In this document: positions 54,090 to 64,000 of the stretch, in pieces | Layout of the letters: the number at the start of each line of letters is the position of its first letter | Position numbering within the stretch: position 1 is the stretch's first letter | Assembly (NCBI GenBank): GCA_024449915.1 | Contig: JAMZAV010006809.1 | Coordinates: 22,931 to 86,930 of the forward strand | Direction: 5' to 3' | DNA from: Sweltsa coloradensis | Taxonomy: Eukaryota; Arthropoda; Insecta; Plecoptera; Chloroperlidae | Length of the DNA: 64,000 bases | Notes under the pieces: generated by a model | Told to the model about the DNA's origin: nothing | What the model saw: only the letters and a program-made list of their open reading frames with translations | Database searches by the model: none | Program-made: the position numbers and the translations under genes

Positions 54090-57000
54090 TCCCTTTTCCA
54101 TTCACAAAATGTTCTTTCCTATTCATAAAAAAAACCACAAGAGGGCGTCTTACCCACAGTTGCTGTATGGCAAAAATGCAACTGGGTAAAGTTTCTCTGT
54201 AGTGCAGCATAGGTAAAAGATCTTAACATTCGGGCACCCTGAAAAAAAGTCCCCCTAGACATGGGAAAAAATTTAAGATCCCAGAGGGGCCTAGAACAAA
54301 ATCTTTTAGATATTCGGGCCCTTTTGCCTGCTCCTAGACCGAGGTCTTTGGTAGTCTGGGTTTTCGCATGGAATCGTCTGAAAGTGGGGCTGTAGATCTT
54401 CGCAGTAGTAGCTAATTCTTCATCGATTGGAGTAAATTAGCTCAAATCGTTCACGTCCATTTTGGGGGGCATTTCCACCTTTGAGGGGGGCCCATGGCGT
54501 GGGTGTAGTAGCTGCCCGGCGTATCTTGGGAAAGTTGTGTACTCTGTAATGTAATTGGAAGCAGCCGGGTGACGATGAGGGGCCCGCGGTATTTGGGGGT
54601 TTGTGTCTTCGTGGGAAAACCCCAGTGTGTAGGGGGGTGCCGCTGATGAAAACCACTTCACCGACATCTTTAGCTTGGTCCAATTATGCGCTTCTGGTTG
54701 ATTGTCTCTCCAATTCTCTTGACTTTTTTAGATTTTTCTGGCTTCGTGTTGAATTTGGGATGGTTGCCCCAGGCACTAGCTGGGTGGTTGCCATTCGGAG
54801 AGCACGTCGAAAAATCTCGGTACTATCCAGGAGAACATGAAACGGAGTTTTCCCTTTTGATTTATTTAATATTGTTCAGATTTTTTCGAGGGTTTTAATG
54901 AATGACCCCAGTCTTTTTGACGAGGTTTTCTGTGTTGCGATTGAGATATGGGAACAAGAGTGCGGTTCACTCGTTCTACTTGCCCATTTGCCTGAGGATG
55001 TCGGGGAGAATTAAGTTTTGGCGGGATCCCTTGGTTCCACAAACTCTTCAAACGTTGTGAAGTAAATCCTGTGCCTCGGTCACTAACTAATTCCTGGTAA
55101 CCCATACTTAATTATAGCTTCATTAAGTGCCTTGTTTTATATGGCACTGTTCGCGATTTTGGGGGGAAAGCTGGACAAATTTTTAGCATTGTCTAAAATC
55201 ACGAGGAGGTAATGGTTCCCTTTTGTACTTTTTACAAACGGACTAGGTGGTAAGGTTACGATTTAAAAGGGGACGTTTGCCTGGTGAATAGATGGAGAAA
55301 CTTTGTCTTCTTACCACTGGTTTTTTGAAAATTAAACTTTCTACACAAAGATGAATGTGTTGTTTGGGAAATTCTTCCCCATAGCAAAAAACCAGTAGTG
55401 TCTAGGGAAAAGCCCAAAAGGTGCGGTCCAAACCAAAGTGTCCCATAAGATCAGGAATTTGGGACTAGAATACCTTTCCCATCAGTTCGTATAAAAAAAA
55501 AGGGGTTTTTTACTCCGGGTCCTTTTTTTAAAAAGCGACTGATTCTGTGTGAACGCATTGCGCGAATGTTCTCAGGGGTTTTGATCGCTCATCATAGGTA
55601 ATTTTCCAAAATTCTGATTAACTCTCGTGGGGTCGGGAAATGGAAAATCATCAACATTTGGGTCTTCCTGTCAGGAGACAAATATCCCAGTCGGACTCTG
55701 TGATTGATTCTAGAGTATTGATGGAGGTCAACGGGGGCCACGGCCAATGCATTACTGCCCCATCTTGATCCCTGGGCGATGCCTAATTTAAAGTATGTCG
55801 TCTCTTGGAGAAAATGACTCCATCTGGCGTTTGGGGGGTTCTTTTTTTTGCATTGCATTCGGTATACAAGCCCCTGGCAATGGGGGATTAAGTGAAGGGA
55901 AAATGCCTAATAGGCTGCCGAAGTCGTAACTCCCAAAAACAATCCCCAAAATTTCCCAACTTCGAAGAATGGTGTTCCTTCTACCTGGGGTTGTCTTTTA
56001 GAGACACAAAACCCCAAATAAGTTGACCATCACTCCTTCCTGAAGAAGAATCCAGCCAAGCCATTGGCTTGCATCGGTGGAGTTCTGTTCGGGCTCTTAG
56101 TATAGGGCGAGAACTGGTTCAGGGTCAATTCTTTTTAAGGGGTATCGAATCTTGTTTTGAGGCCCATCCATTTAAAAGACTTCGTTTTTAAAAGTAAGTT
56201 TTTTTTAAGGTTCTGAGTTGATGCGTATCGCTTGAGAAACGGGGGAAGTACCCTGTTAACCTAGGAATCTTTTATTTGATGTATGTCTTCTGGAATGGGA
56301 AATCTGAAAGGTTTGTAAATTTGCGTCTCCGGGTTTAAAACGCTGCCCTCACTGATTTAAAACTAAGAATTAAATGGTTTTGAAGCAAAACTCACATTTT
56401 GTTGGGGGCCCTTAGAGTCAAATGCGCGAATCAAAAGAGTTTAAAAAATACTAGTCTTAATTCAAACTCATTCGCAAAAGTTGCGAGCTGCTTGAGCAGA
56501 TCGTCGGGTAACACATTGCAACCCTTTTGCGAAGGGGCCTAGTGCATTATTTATCATCGCTGGAAATTTGCTGAACCCTTCGTCAAACCAAAACATTGCG
56601 TTCAAACTGACCCTTCATCAATAAGAAAGCGGTTTTTTGATTTTGAGCATCTGTCAGCGGAATCTGGAGATTCCGTGTGCCCGGTCCAAAATAGTGAACA
56701 TTGTGCCCCCCGGACGGTTCTCCCCCTGGGAATCAATTTGAGGAGGGGTAGAGGGCTTTTACGGGTTTTTGCATTTTAACTTCGGTAACCACACTAGACG
56801 GTTTTCACCATTTTTTTTGCAACAAGCATACTGGGCTGGATAAGGGGAGGGGGGTTTCACTGACAATACCGGGTTCTTTCCAAACGTGGACTATTGGCTT
56901 ATCGCTTTTGTCAGCCTGGTTGGTTCTGTATGGCTTACAGTGAACTGGACGATTTTTTCAATTCAGGGTGTCCATCTCCGTAAAGGTTGGTACATCCCAA

Positions 57001-59166
57001 CTCTTCAAGAACAATGCGAAACAGTCGCGGAAATCGTTGAAAGCTGGTGCAACTGTCAAAGTCCCACGGTTAATCCTGGTCTTTTTTAATCTGATTTTTC
57101 GATTTTTTTTTTCTGAGGTTTTAAAAATTTTCACTGTAAAAGGGACGCTTCTTAACCCGGGTTTACATCTTGCAAAGCACATCCCTTTAGTAAATGATAT
57201 CAACACCATTAGGGTTGCAACTGGAACGGTGCGCATCCATCCTGGATGTCAATCAGCGACGGGGCCTTCCGAACGTGGTCAATGATTCCAATCCCGGAAA
57301 AAGGCATTCTGCGCAACCAATTGATAAAGTTCATAGATCGTTAGAAAGAACTAATTTTTTGGAATCAAAGTTTTAGGACGGAACAGCTGGGGAATTTTCC
57401 CTTTCACAAAACGGGAATCGGTTCGATGCTGAATTTAGTTTTTCCCTTTAAGGGGCAACATGATGAAGGTCGTCCCGGTCCCGCCGACTGGTCTCCATTT
57501 TTCTGGGGGATGATCTGGTCAATGAGCAAATTTTAACTTACCCAAAGACACTCGATTTTGACATCACAACAATTTTGCCAATGTCGAAACCCCGGGTTTC
57601 GTATCTCCAAAACCCAAAAAGGTCGCTGTCAGTAGGCTGCACAGCCAAACCTGTACGAATGGGAGAAGTTAGAACTGCCGGTTTTAAATCCTGTAAGGCC
57701 CAAGGTGCCATTAATTGTGATGATTTTTGTATTTTTTGGATCAGCCGTCCTTTTCATTCACAATCAGGTGTTCGCGTCAGTGACTGTTTTTCTGACACGA
57801 GGTCCTGATTAAATGCGACGTACAATGTTTTTGTGTATGCCCCCTTTGTTGACATTTAACCAGTAGAAAGCTCTGGCTTGGGGAATCCCTACCTAAGGGG
57901 CCATACTTGGTCAATTTTAAACACATTGGTTCTCCTTGTGTTCAGGAAGTTAGGTTAGACGGAACTGAAAAAATTTCAATTAGGGATTATTGATGATTTG
58001 CTTTTGGGTTTTTCCGGTATCTGGCTGGTGACTGAGGAACTGGGTGGTTAAATTTCTGTGTATCGTCGACTGTTGTCGCTGAGGTGTAGAGCGTTCTTCA
58101 CGTGGCTGAAATTGAAACTTGGACCTCTGGTACGCTCCTTTTCTGTTTTTCAAATTCTCGGGCGTCTTGAAGAGACATCGAGGTCAAAATGGTGTTGGAC
58201 ACAATGGGAATACAGCGACTGGGCAAGTCCTATCAGAATTGGCGCTTGGTGTCACCAAGCTCAGTTTTAGGTTCGCAGTACCTCAAAATTCTTGGAAGTA
58301 CAGTGAAGTTTTTTCTTTCTTTTTTGACCATTTTGAACTTTTTCCAGAGTTCTGGAACACTTATGCTAACCCAAATGTCTTCCGAAGGGGGCTTTGAAAT
58401 GGGGCCAAGAGTCAAGTTGGGGATTTGCACTCATTTGAGCATACCAATGCCCTGTGCGCTTCCAAATGGTTTTGGCTGATTTCCCAAAATGAAGCTTTCA
58501 GGCCATCGGGGGAGTTAGCAATCGCTTCCAATGATCGAATCCATTCCAAGCCTCCGACCACTTCTGTGCCACTAAAATTTTTTTTAAAGCCTTTGGGAAG
58601 ATCCGGCATTATACAGTATTTCTCTGTAGGTCTACTCAAGTTTTCTGATGCTGGGATTGTTTGGGGAGGGTGTGTAACAAATTCATCAGCACTCTTCCCC
58701 TTTTCCCTTCCCTTTCTATCATAGTTGCATTTGGGCATGTGGGTGATGGGGAGCTGGTTCTGATGATTCTGGTCAGGAAGCTGATCTCTATAGTTGGTTT
58801 GCAAAAATTTTGGGTTAAGCCTAGACTTTGGGGGAAAACGTAGGCTTGGGTCCTTGTTTACATTTTTGTTCTAGGCGTACTGGTTGTTGCTACCTGGTTG
58901 TGATTACAAGTCAAAATCTAAACTTTCTGGTTGGGTTCTAGCCGGCCCTGGGTTTTTACTTAGGCTAAAGCTTTCTGGACGATAGGCGAGACTTCTAGTT
59001 TTTGACGTCGTTTTTTGGTCAAGCGGCAAAAATTTTTGATCTCGGTCGTTGTAAAACCTGATGGAAAAATTTTCATTCGCCCTGGTTCAAAGGGCCTTCT
59101 ATTTTGATGGCTTGACTGGTTTTAAATTTTTGGGTGTTACTTAAAGGTTTTATCCGCATTCTGAAA

Positions 59167-59264
59167 TGTTAGCTGAAAACTATCCCACTTCTGAAAGTTA
59201 GCGGAATAGCTGGAGTCTGTTCTGGAGGGTCTGGAACAGCTAACACAATTAATACACGGTTTAA
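59167..59264 (-). repeat. 5' LTR remnant of copy 2
   Basis: 98 bp matching the outer two thirds of the 3' LTR. Similarity stops abruptly at 59264, so about 50 bp of the expected LTR is missing or replaced. Confidence 0.6.
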
Positions 59265-59649
59265 GAGTCGGAAGCAGGGCCGAGCGCTTTTAAATTTTGC
59301 GGTGACTACCTAAACTAAATCGTCCGCTATCGGTAGCTCTCCCCAATACAGTTGCGTCTTCTCCCCTGGGTCCTAGGCTACCCGCATTACCAGCCACGTT
59401 TCAAACCAGAGATATTATTTGGTGCGAGTTGGATGATTTCATGCGACTGACTGCCACATCCGAAGTTTTTAATGAAAAAATAAATAATTATAATGTACAT
59501 CTTGTGAAAAGAGACGTAAATTACACTCTAGAAATATCGACAGAACGTTTTATAGCTATTAAAAAGTGTCCTAAAAAGTCATGAACAAATGTTTACGCTT
59601 ATCGCAAGTTATCGTGCATCGTATAAATATCACTCTAGACCGCACGTTT

Positions 59650-59740
59650 ACCGTGGTCATTGTTGGCCGAGTGGTTAGAGCTCTTGTTTTGCATGCGAGA
59701 GGACGTGGGTTTTCGACCCCCCGTCTAGGAAAACTTTTTT
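59650..59740 (+). repeat. tRNA-like sequence, probable pseudogene
   Basis: A D-arm-like TTGGCCGAGTGGTTAGAGC and an anticodon-loop candidate TTTGCAT between weak stems are followed by a T arm with one extra base (GTGGGTTTTCGACCCCC), then a poly-T tract at 59731-59750 that could act as a pol III stop. Acceptor-stem pairing is poor. CTAGGAAAAC follows directly, echoing the repeat termini elsewhere. More likely a SINE or tRNA fossil than a functional tRNA gene. Confidence 0.4.
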
Positions 59741-60554
59741 ACTTTTTTTTACTCATTCCAAATATTTTTGTTCACTTATAGTTTGTGACGGAAAACAATT
59801 TTTATAACTTTCCAGTGCAAATTTACTCTAATGGCGAAGGCTTTCTCGCATCCGTGCAGCGGCAATGGGCAAGTTATGAAAGTTGGACCCCTACCGGCGC
59901 TAGTAAACAAGATGACATTATACTTTTTAGAAAGCCTAATTCAAAATACATACCATAAACCGTATACGAAAAGAATCCGCCTTGTTCTACTTGCCGTTTT
60001 GAGCGCGCCGCGACGCTTCCGCATGACGTTTCACCCTTTTGATCCTTTTTCTAAATCAATAACTTTGTACGATTTTTAGAAACGAATCGACCGTTCCAGT
60101 GAATACCCACATTTACCCATTAAAAATAGTTTAAGTATTTAAATTGGTCTAAAACGAAAAAATGTGACTTATTTATCAATTTACTTTGATATTCAATCCC
60201 AATTTACGAAAACGTTTGAAAACATATGTTGTTTATCAGTCTTAAAAACATGCTGTCACATGTGTTATAATACTTAAATGCACAGATAGTTATACGAAGT
60301 CGCTGAGATAGTGCATGACATGCGTTTGTTCGGCCGCGCGTCTTATTTACTTCCCGCTGTCGCGCAGAGTACTACTATTCACTGTGAGGTCCGGGGGCCC
60401 AAAACCGAACACATGTAACAGACAATTGGCAATAAAATTCTAACATAATTTAAATATGTAATAATTTGAATCAATTACTTAAATTTTCTGACACATGTCA
60501 CGTAAAAAATATTAATTTATTATGTAGCACGTAGGCATGTTAAAGTGTGCATGA

Positions 60555-60850
60555 CATTCTTGTATGGCTTCTACGGGAACGTAATCTAGAGCGACGGTCG
60601 TTCGCCCGCAGCCAAGCTGGGCGATGGCTAACTCGACCCTGTTTACTCCCACCCGAGTTGGGGGGTTTCAGCTATCTGCACACGCCGCCCCGAAAAATTT
60701 ACAATCTTGAAACTCGGTGTATGACCTGATATGTGGTTCATGATCTACAAAAAAAAATCAGCCCGATCCGATAACCAGTTCTGTGTTAAAATATTGGGGT
60801 AAATCGACGAAAAACTTCCGGCTTGCTGGTGGGTGGGTAACAAAAGTTTA
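60555..60850 (+). repeat. GC-richer dispersed module, direct copy
   Basis: Partner of 37060-37375. It contains TCTAGAGCGACGGTCG, CTCGACCCTG, GGGTTTCAGCTATCTGCACA, CGCCGCCCCGAA and ATCCGATAAC. Non-coding. Confidence 0.6.
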
Positions 60851-61409
60851 TCTATCCTTGAGATACAATGACCATCCGCGACGAGACCGGGACCGGTCGT
60901 CCCGTCTATTGTCTGCATTTTTCCCTTTCCACCTTTTTTGGGCGTGACCGAACTTGGGAGCGAACAGGGGTTTTTTTTCTACCTGCCTCCACACATTTCA
61001 AATCTATTGTGATGAAAAAATGTATTAAAGAAAAATTTTTTTTTTAAATTGCATAGATAATTGATAATTAATAAAAATTTTATGATAAAGATAATTGATC
61101 AACAGCCCAACGGCAAGAATAGGGGAAATTTTTCACATTAAGTTTTCAATATGTATCTTCATACGGTAACAGATACGAGTAAAAAACATGTTTTTTTTGG
61201 GTACAGGTCGATAACTGACTCAATGTCTAACAATTTGCCATCACAAAAATAGACAGTGTCTGATCGATTACTTTCTTGAGTTTTGGACACTTCCTTTTTG
61301 GTTCGTCAACCATAGCTACAATTCGTTATAAACATAGATCTTGAAACACAGTTTTAAAGCATTTTAGTAATGCATTAAGAAAGTTATCCCAACAACATTA
61401 TACTCTGGT

Positions 61410-61830
61410 CCCGTGCGGGAAAGTTAAGGGAAGTGCGGGTTAACTGCGGGAAGCGGGACGTCCTGCACGGGACCCGCGAGGGAAGTTTAAGGGACGTCCC
61501 GTATTTTGGGGAAAGTCACGGGACGTCCCGCACGGGAAAAGCGGGGGGAAGGTTACGGACGTCCCGTGTCTGGGAAAGTCACGGGACGTCCCCCACGGGG
61601 GCCCGCGAGGGGGGTTAGGACGTCCCCCACGGGAAGCACGAGGGAAAGTCACGGGACGTCCGCACGGGAAGCGCAAGGGAAGGTTAAGGGACGTCCCGTC
61701 TCGGGGAAAAATCACGGGACGTCCCGCACGCGACCCGCGAGGGAAGGTTCGGGACGTCCCGTTCTGGGAAAGTTACGGAACGTCCCGCACGGGTCCCGCT
61801 AGGGCAAGTGCGGGAAAAAAACTGCGGGAA
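61410..61830 (+). repeat. GC-rich minisatellite of GGGACGTCCC palindromes
   Basis: The near-palindrome GGGACGTCCC recurs about eleven times from 61455 to 61778 with alternating spacings of roughly 35 and 28 bp, giving a higher-order unit of about 64 bp. Odd sites are followed by CGCACGGGACCCGCGAGGG-like sequence and even sites by GTCTGGGAAAGTCAC-like sequence. The array sits in strongly AT-rich flanks. Open frames on both strands here are artefacts of the repeat. Confidence 0.85.
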
Positions 61831-62770
61831 GGGCTGCGGGAAAGCCCAAAAATGTTTGTTGGGATATCATCTACTCCATGAAATTAATGTTCGATCATGT
61901 TATAACAATAATATGGAAAACGAATTTGGTGAATACTATTAGGGGTATATAATACGATCAAGTCATGTGCTATAAAAAGAATATTATCTTGATTTTTATC
62001 TAGGTGCCAGTTAGGGCGCCGCAGCCAAGCCGCGGTGCGCTAACCTCAGGCACCCTTATACAGCAAGCAGATTTGAGGTGATTTTTTAGATCTCATTTCT
62101 TTTAGTGTGTAAGGTTTGGTGTATTTTTACAAGTTTTTGTTATGTGTGGGATAACAAACACGCAAATTATCTCTAAACACGGAACAAACAACAATAAACG
62201 TTGTGTACTGCTACAGTAGCATACAACCAGACGGACTTTAAATTCCAAATTGTATTTTCAGTGTTGGCCACACTATTCAGTTTTAAAAAATTCCATCAAT
62301 GAAGCCGCTCTGTTTTAAAGAAATTATTATATTTTGATGCAAGACTGCGATGCAGCTTGGGTTTCCCGCATTTATTTGCTGTCGATTGACAAAAGCAGTA
62401 ACGAAAAAGTTCAATTGACCTGAAATATAACATAGCATTTATAAAAACTTACACAGCTAAAACACCAAGACATTTTGTTGATACCTACATGGCCCGAATG
62501 GTAAAGTATGAGCGGTTTGGCGCTTTATATATCTCACAATGTGCTCGTCGCGACAGCGGAATAAATAGACGCGCAGCCGAACAAACGATGTCATGCACTA
62601 TCTCGGCGACTTCGTATAATTTTTCTGTGCATTGAAGTATTATAACACATGTGACAGCATGTTTTTAAGACTGATAAACCCAACAATATGTTTTCCCCAA
62701 AAGTTCTCGTAATTGGCATTGAATATCAAAGTAAAATTGAAAAAAAAGTCACATTTTTGCGTTTGTGCAC

Positions 62771-63430
62771 AAACACTATAGTGACATATTTTTATTATAT
62801 TTTGTTCCCGAAAAAGTTTTAAAACTTCCTAAATGAATATAAATTTGTATCATAAGACTTATATATTTCTATTATGGTAATTACAGCATTTGTAAGGTAG
62901 CGTCCAAAATGTATAGGCCTAACGAATTTTTACGTTTTCACCACAACGAGCGCGACCCGGCACCTCCACCAAAATCATTAATTTAATACTCGCAAACCCT
63001 AGAGAAAAAGAATTATTTTCTTGGAAGTGGAAAGAACTTTTCATTGTTTTACTATAAGTATTATCAGAGGAGCATATTTTTATAAAAAAATAATCTTTCC
63101 CCTGCCACGGTATAGTTAAGAAAATACCAGGTCACTTTTCACTAAAATTGCAAACCGTACAAAAAGTAATTTTTATTAGTTTCTTGGGACACCGGTACAA
63201 GTGTTATGAAAACGGTACTTTTACCGGTCAAACCGGTGGTCACCTGATTTATTCTTCACGCCTAAATCATGCGATAATAAAATAATGTCAACATAATTAC
63301 TTATAGTAATTTCTCATGATACATCAAGCAAGCGGTGGATGCAGTGCCTTTCAAAACAGATTTCCTAGAAAAACAAAAGCTACCTTCTTTTGTTTATTTT
63401 GTTTACAATCTGTAAACCCAGTTCCCAAGA
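62771..63430. other. No gene seen
   Basis: AT-rich, with an imperfect GGTACAAG..ACCGGT cluster at 63185-63240 (ACCGGT-type words repeated). Nothing else supported. Confidence 0.3.
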
Positions 63431-63433
63431 TAC

Positions 63434-64000
63434 AATGCTTTTACTAGGAAACCGCTTAAGTCCCGCCGCGTTGTTGGATGAGCGTAATTGGTGCATTGAG
63501 CTGCCATGTGTTATGAGGATTTTCTGTTGTTCTGTGACAAAATTATTACAAAGTCGAATAATTTTTTTAAATTAAATTAATTAAATAAAAAAATTGAAAT
63601 TTATTTTTTAAATTTTTTTTTTGAATCGTAATTTTAAAAAAGGAAAAAAAAAAACGTAAAATTGCGATTTTCATAAGAAATAATTATTCGATTGCGCTCA
63701 AATTTTACAAGAATATATTAATTCAAAAAAATTAAGGTTCTGTGAAAAATTCATTACAATAGGATAAAGCATGTAGGTGTTATAAAATCAAAGACTTGTT
63801 TAAAAAAAGAAAAAACGTGTAAAATTTCGATTTTCATGAGAAATAATTTTTTGATTGCGCTCAAATTTCACACGAATATCTAATTCATAAAATAAAGGTA
63901 TTGTGAAAAAATCATTAAATCGATGAAGCAGAGGTGTTATAAGTCGAAGAATATTAAAATTAAAATTGAAAATTTTAAGTTTTTTGTGAAAAAATCAATT
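63434..64000 (+). mobile_element. Satellite-bearing repeat, cut by window end
   Basis: Starts CTAGGAAACCGCTTAAGTCC then CGCCGCGTTGTTGGATGAGCG and TAATTGGTGCATTGAGCTGC. The ~170-bp degenerate tandem unit follows (TTCATAAGAAATAATTATTCG, ATTGCGCTCAAATTT, TTAAGGTTCTGTGAAAAA, GTAGGTGTTATAA), about three units to the edge. It is the best-preserved 5' end of this family. Confidence 0.7.

Larger units (their letters stand above)
53939..59264 (-). mobile_element. Ty3/gypsy retrotransposon, copy 2, full-span but indel-riddled
   Basis: Same family as 44988-48600. The order on minus is 5' LTR remnant (59264-59167), gag region (about 58800-58000), zinc-knuckle and protease region (57960-57230), reverse transcriptase (about 57200-56400), RNase H with a recognisable end (ARWSHFLQET..GSRWGSNALA..APVDLHQ, about 55800), integrase (to about 54420), purine-rich tract near 54100-54090 and 3' LTR (54089-53939). 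It retains the ~1.47 kb of pol missing from copy 1 (about 55183-56647). Against copy 1 there are very frequent single-base gaps, often in homopolymers, so no long frame survives. Decay or poor consensus quality could each explain this. Confidence 0.8.
60150..62770. mobile_element. TIR element, ~2.6 kb, non-coding
   Basis: Inverted arms of about 220 bp. AAAATGTGACTT..TTTACTTTGATATTCAAT, TTAAAAACATGCTGTCACAT and CGAAGTCGC.GAGATAGTGC at the left are mirrored at 62553-62770. The interior holds the dispersed module at 60555-60850, a minisatellite at 61410-61830 and AT-rich DNA. No transposase frame was seen. Confidence 0.7.

Noticed and set aside
54420..58804. Plus-strand open frames of 60-105 codons
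   Set aside because: They are antisense shadows of the indel-rich Ty3 copy on the minus strand.
59650..59740. Functional tRNA-Ala gene
   Set aside because: Acceptor stem does not pair, anticodon stem is weak and the T arm has an extra base.
61433..61802. Overlapping 61-98 codon frames on both strands as a repeat protein
   Set aside because: The GGGACGTCCC minisatellite is open on both strands by composition; no start context, splice sites or neighbouring coding sequence.

Overview
This is a repeat-dominated stretch of an AT-rich insect nuclear genome. The insect call rests on a single exon at the left edge (166-321, minus): it has clean splice sites and reads as the C-terminal part of an insect odorant receptor (7tm_6 family), a family known only from insects. 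The order cannot be fixed from the sequence; a hemipteran is a guess. No prokaryotic organisation is present: no operons, ribosome binding sites or dense genes.

Host coding sequence is sparse: the odorant-receptor exon; a candidate first exon with TATA box and a 13-nt coding part (8512-8718, minus); an unidentified terminal exon of about 104 codons (28733-29048, minus); and a possible cysteine-rich, sushi-like exon (53660-53817, plus). Almost everything else is mobile DNA.

Layout. 0.5-2.4 kb: small inverted-repeat elements and a tRNA-headed SINE-like unit. 2.66-6.16 kb: an element flanked by inverted arrays of a ~150-bp tandem repeat and carrying a frameshifted XPG/FEN1-like nuclease gene. 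11.3-14.2 kb and 19.7-22.3 kb: long foldback (inverted-repeat) elements. 26.6-28.1 kb: a decayed LINE reverse transcriptase; 28.2-28.5 kb: a GIY-YIG endonuclease fragment of a Penelope-like element. 30.6-39.3 kb: nested non-autonomous elements, hairpins and tRNA-derived repeats. 44.99-48.6 kb: a Ty3/gypsy copy with an internal pol deletion. 53.94-59.26 kb: a second, longer but indel-riddled copy of the same family that still contains the region deleted from the first. 60.15-62.77 kb: a terminal-inverted-repeat element enclosing a GC-rich minisatellite. The right edge enters another repeat copy.

Two themes recur. First, at least five independent long inverted repeats (0.6-2.5 kb) would make long hairpin transcripts. 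Second, one terminal module (CTAGGAAAACGC-AAAGTC...GTTGTT-GA-GAG) ends at least three repeat families with otherwise different interiors. Parts of the window (about 42.5-44.3 kb and 54-59 kb) have so many homopolymer-type indels that assembly error is a serious alternative to biological decay. Repeat boundaries were set by eye and are approximate to about 10-30 bp unless a terminal repeat fixes them.
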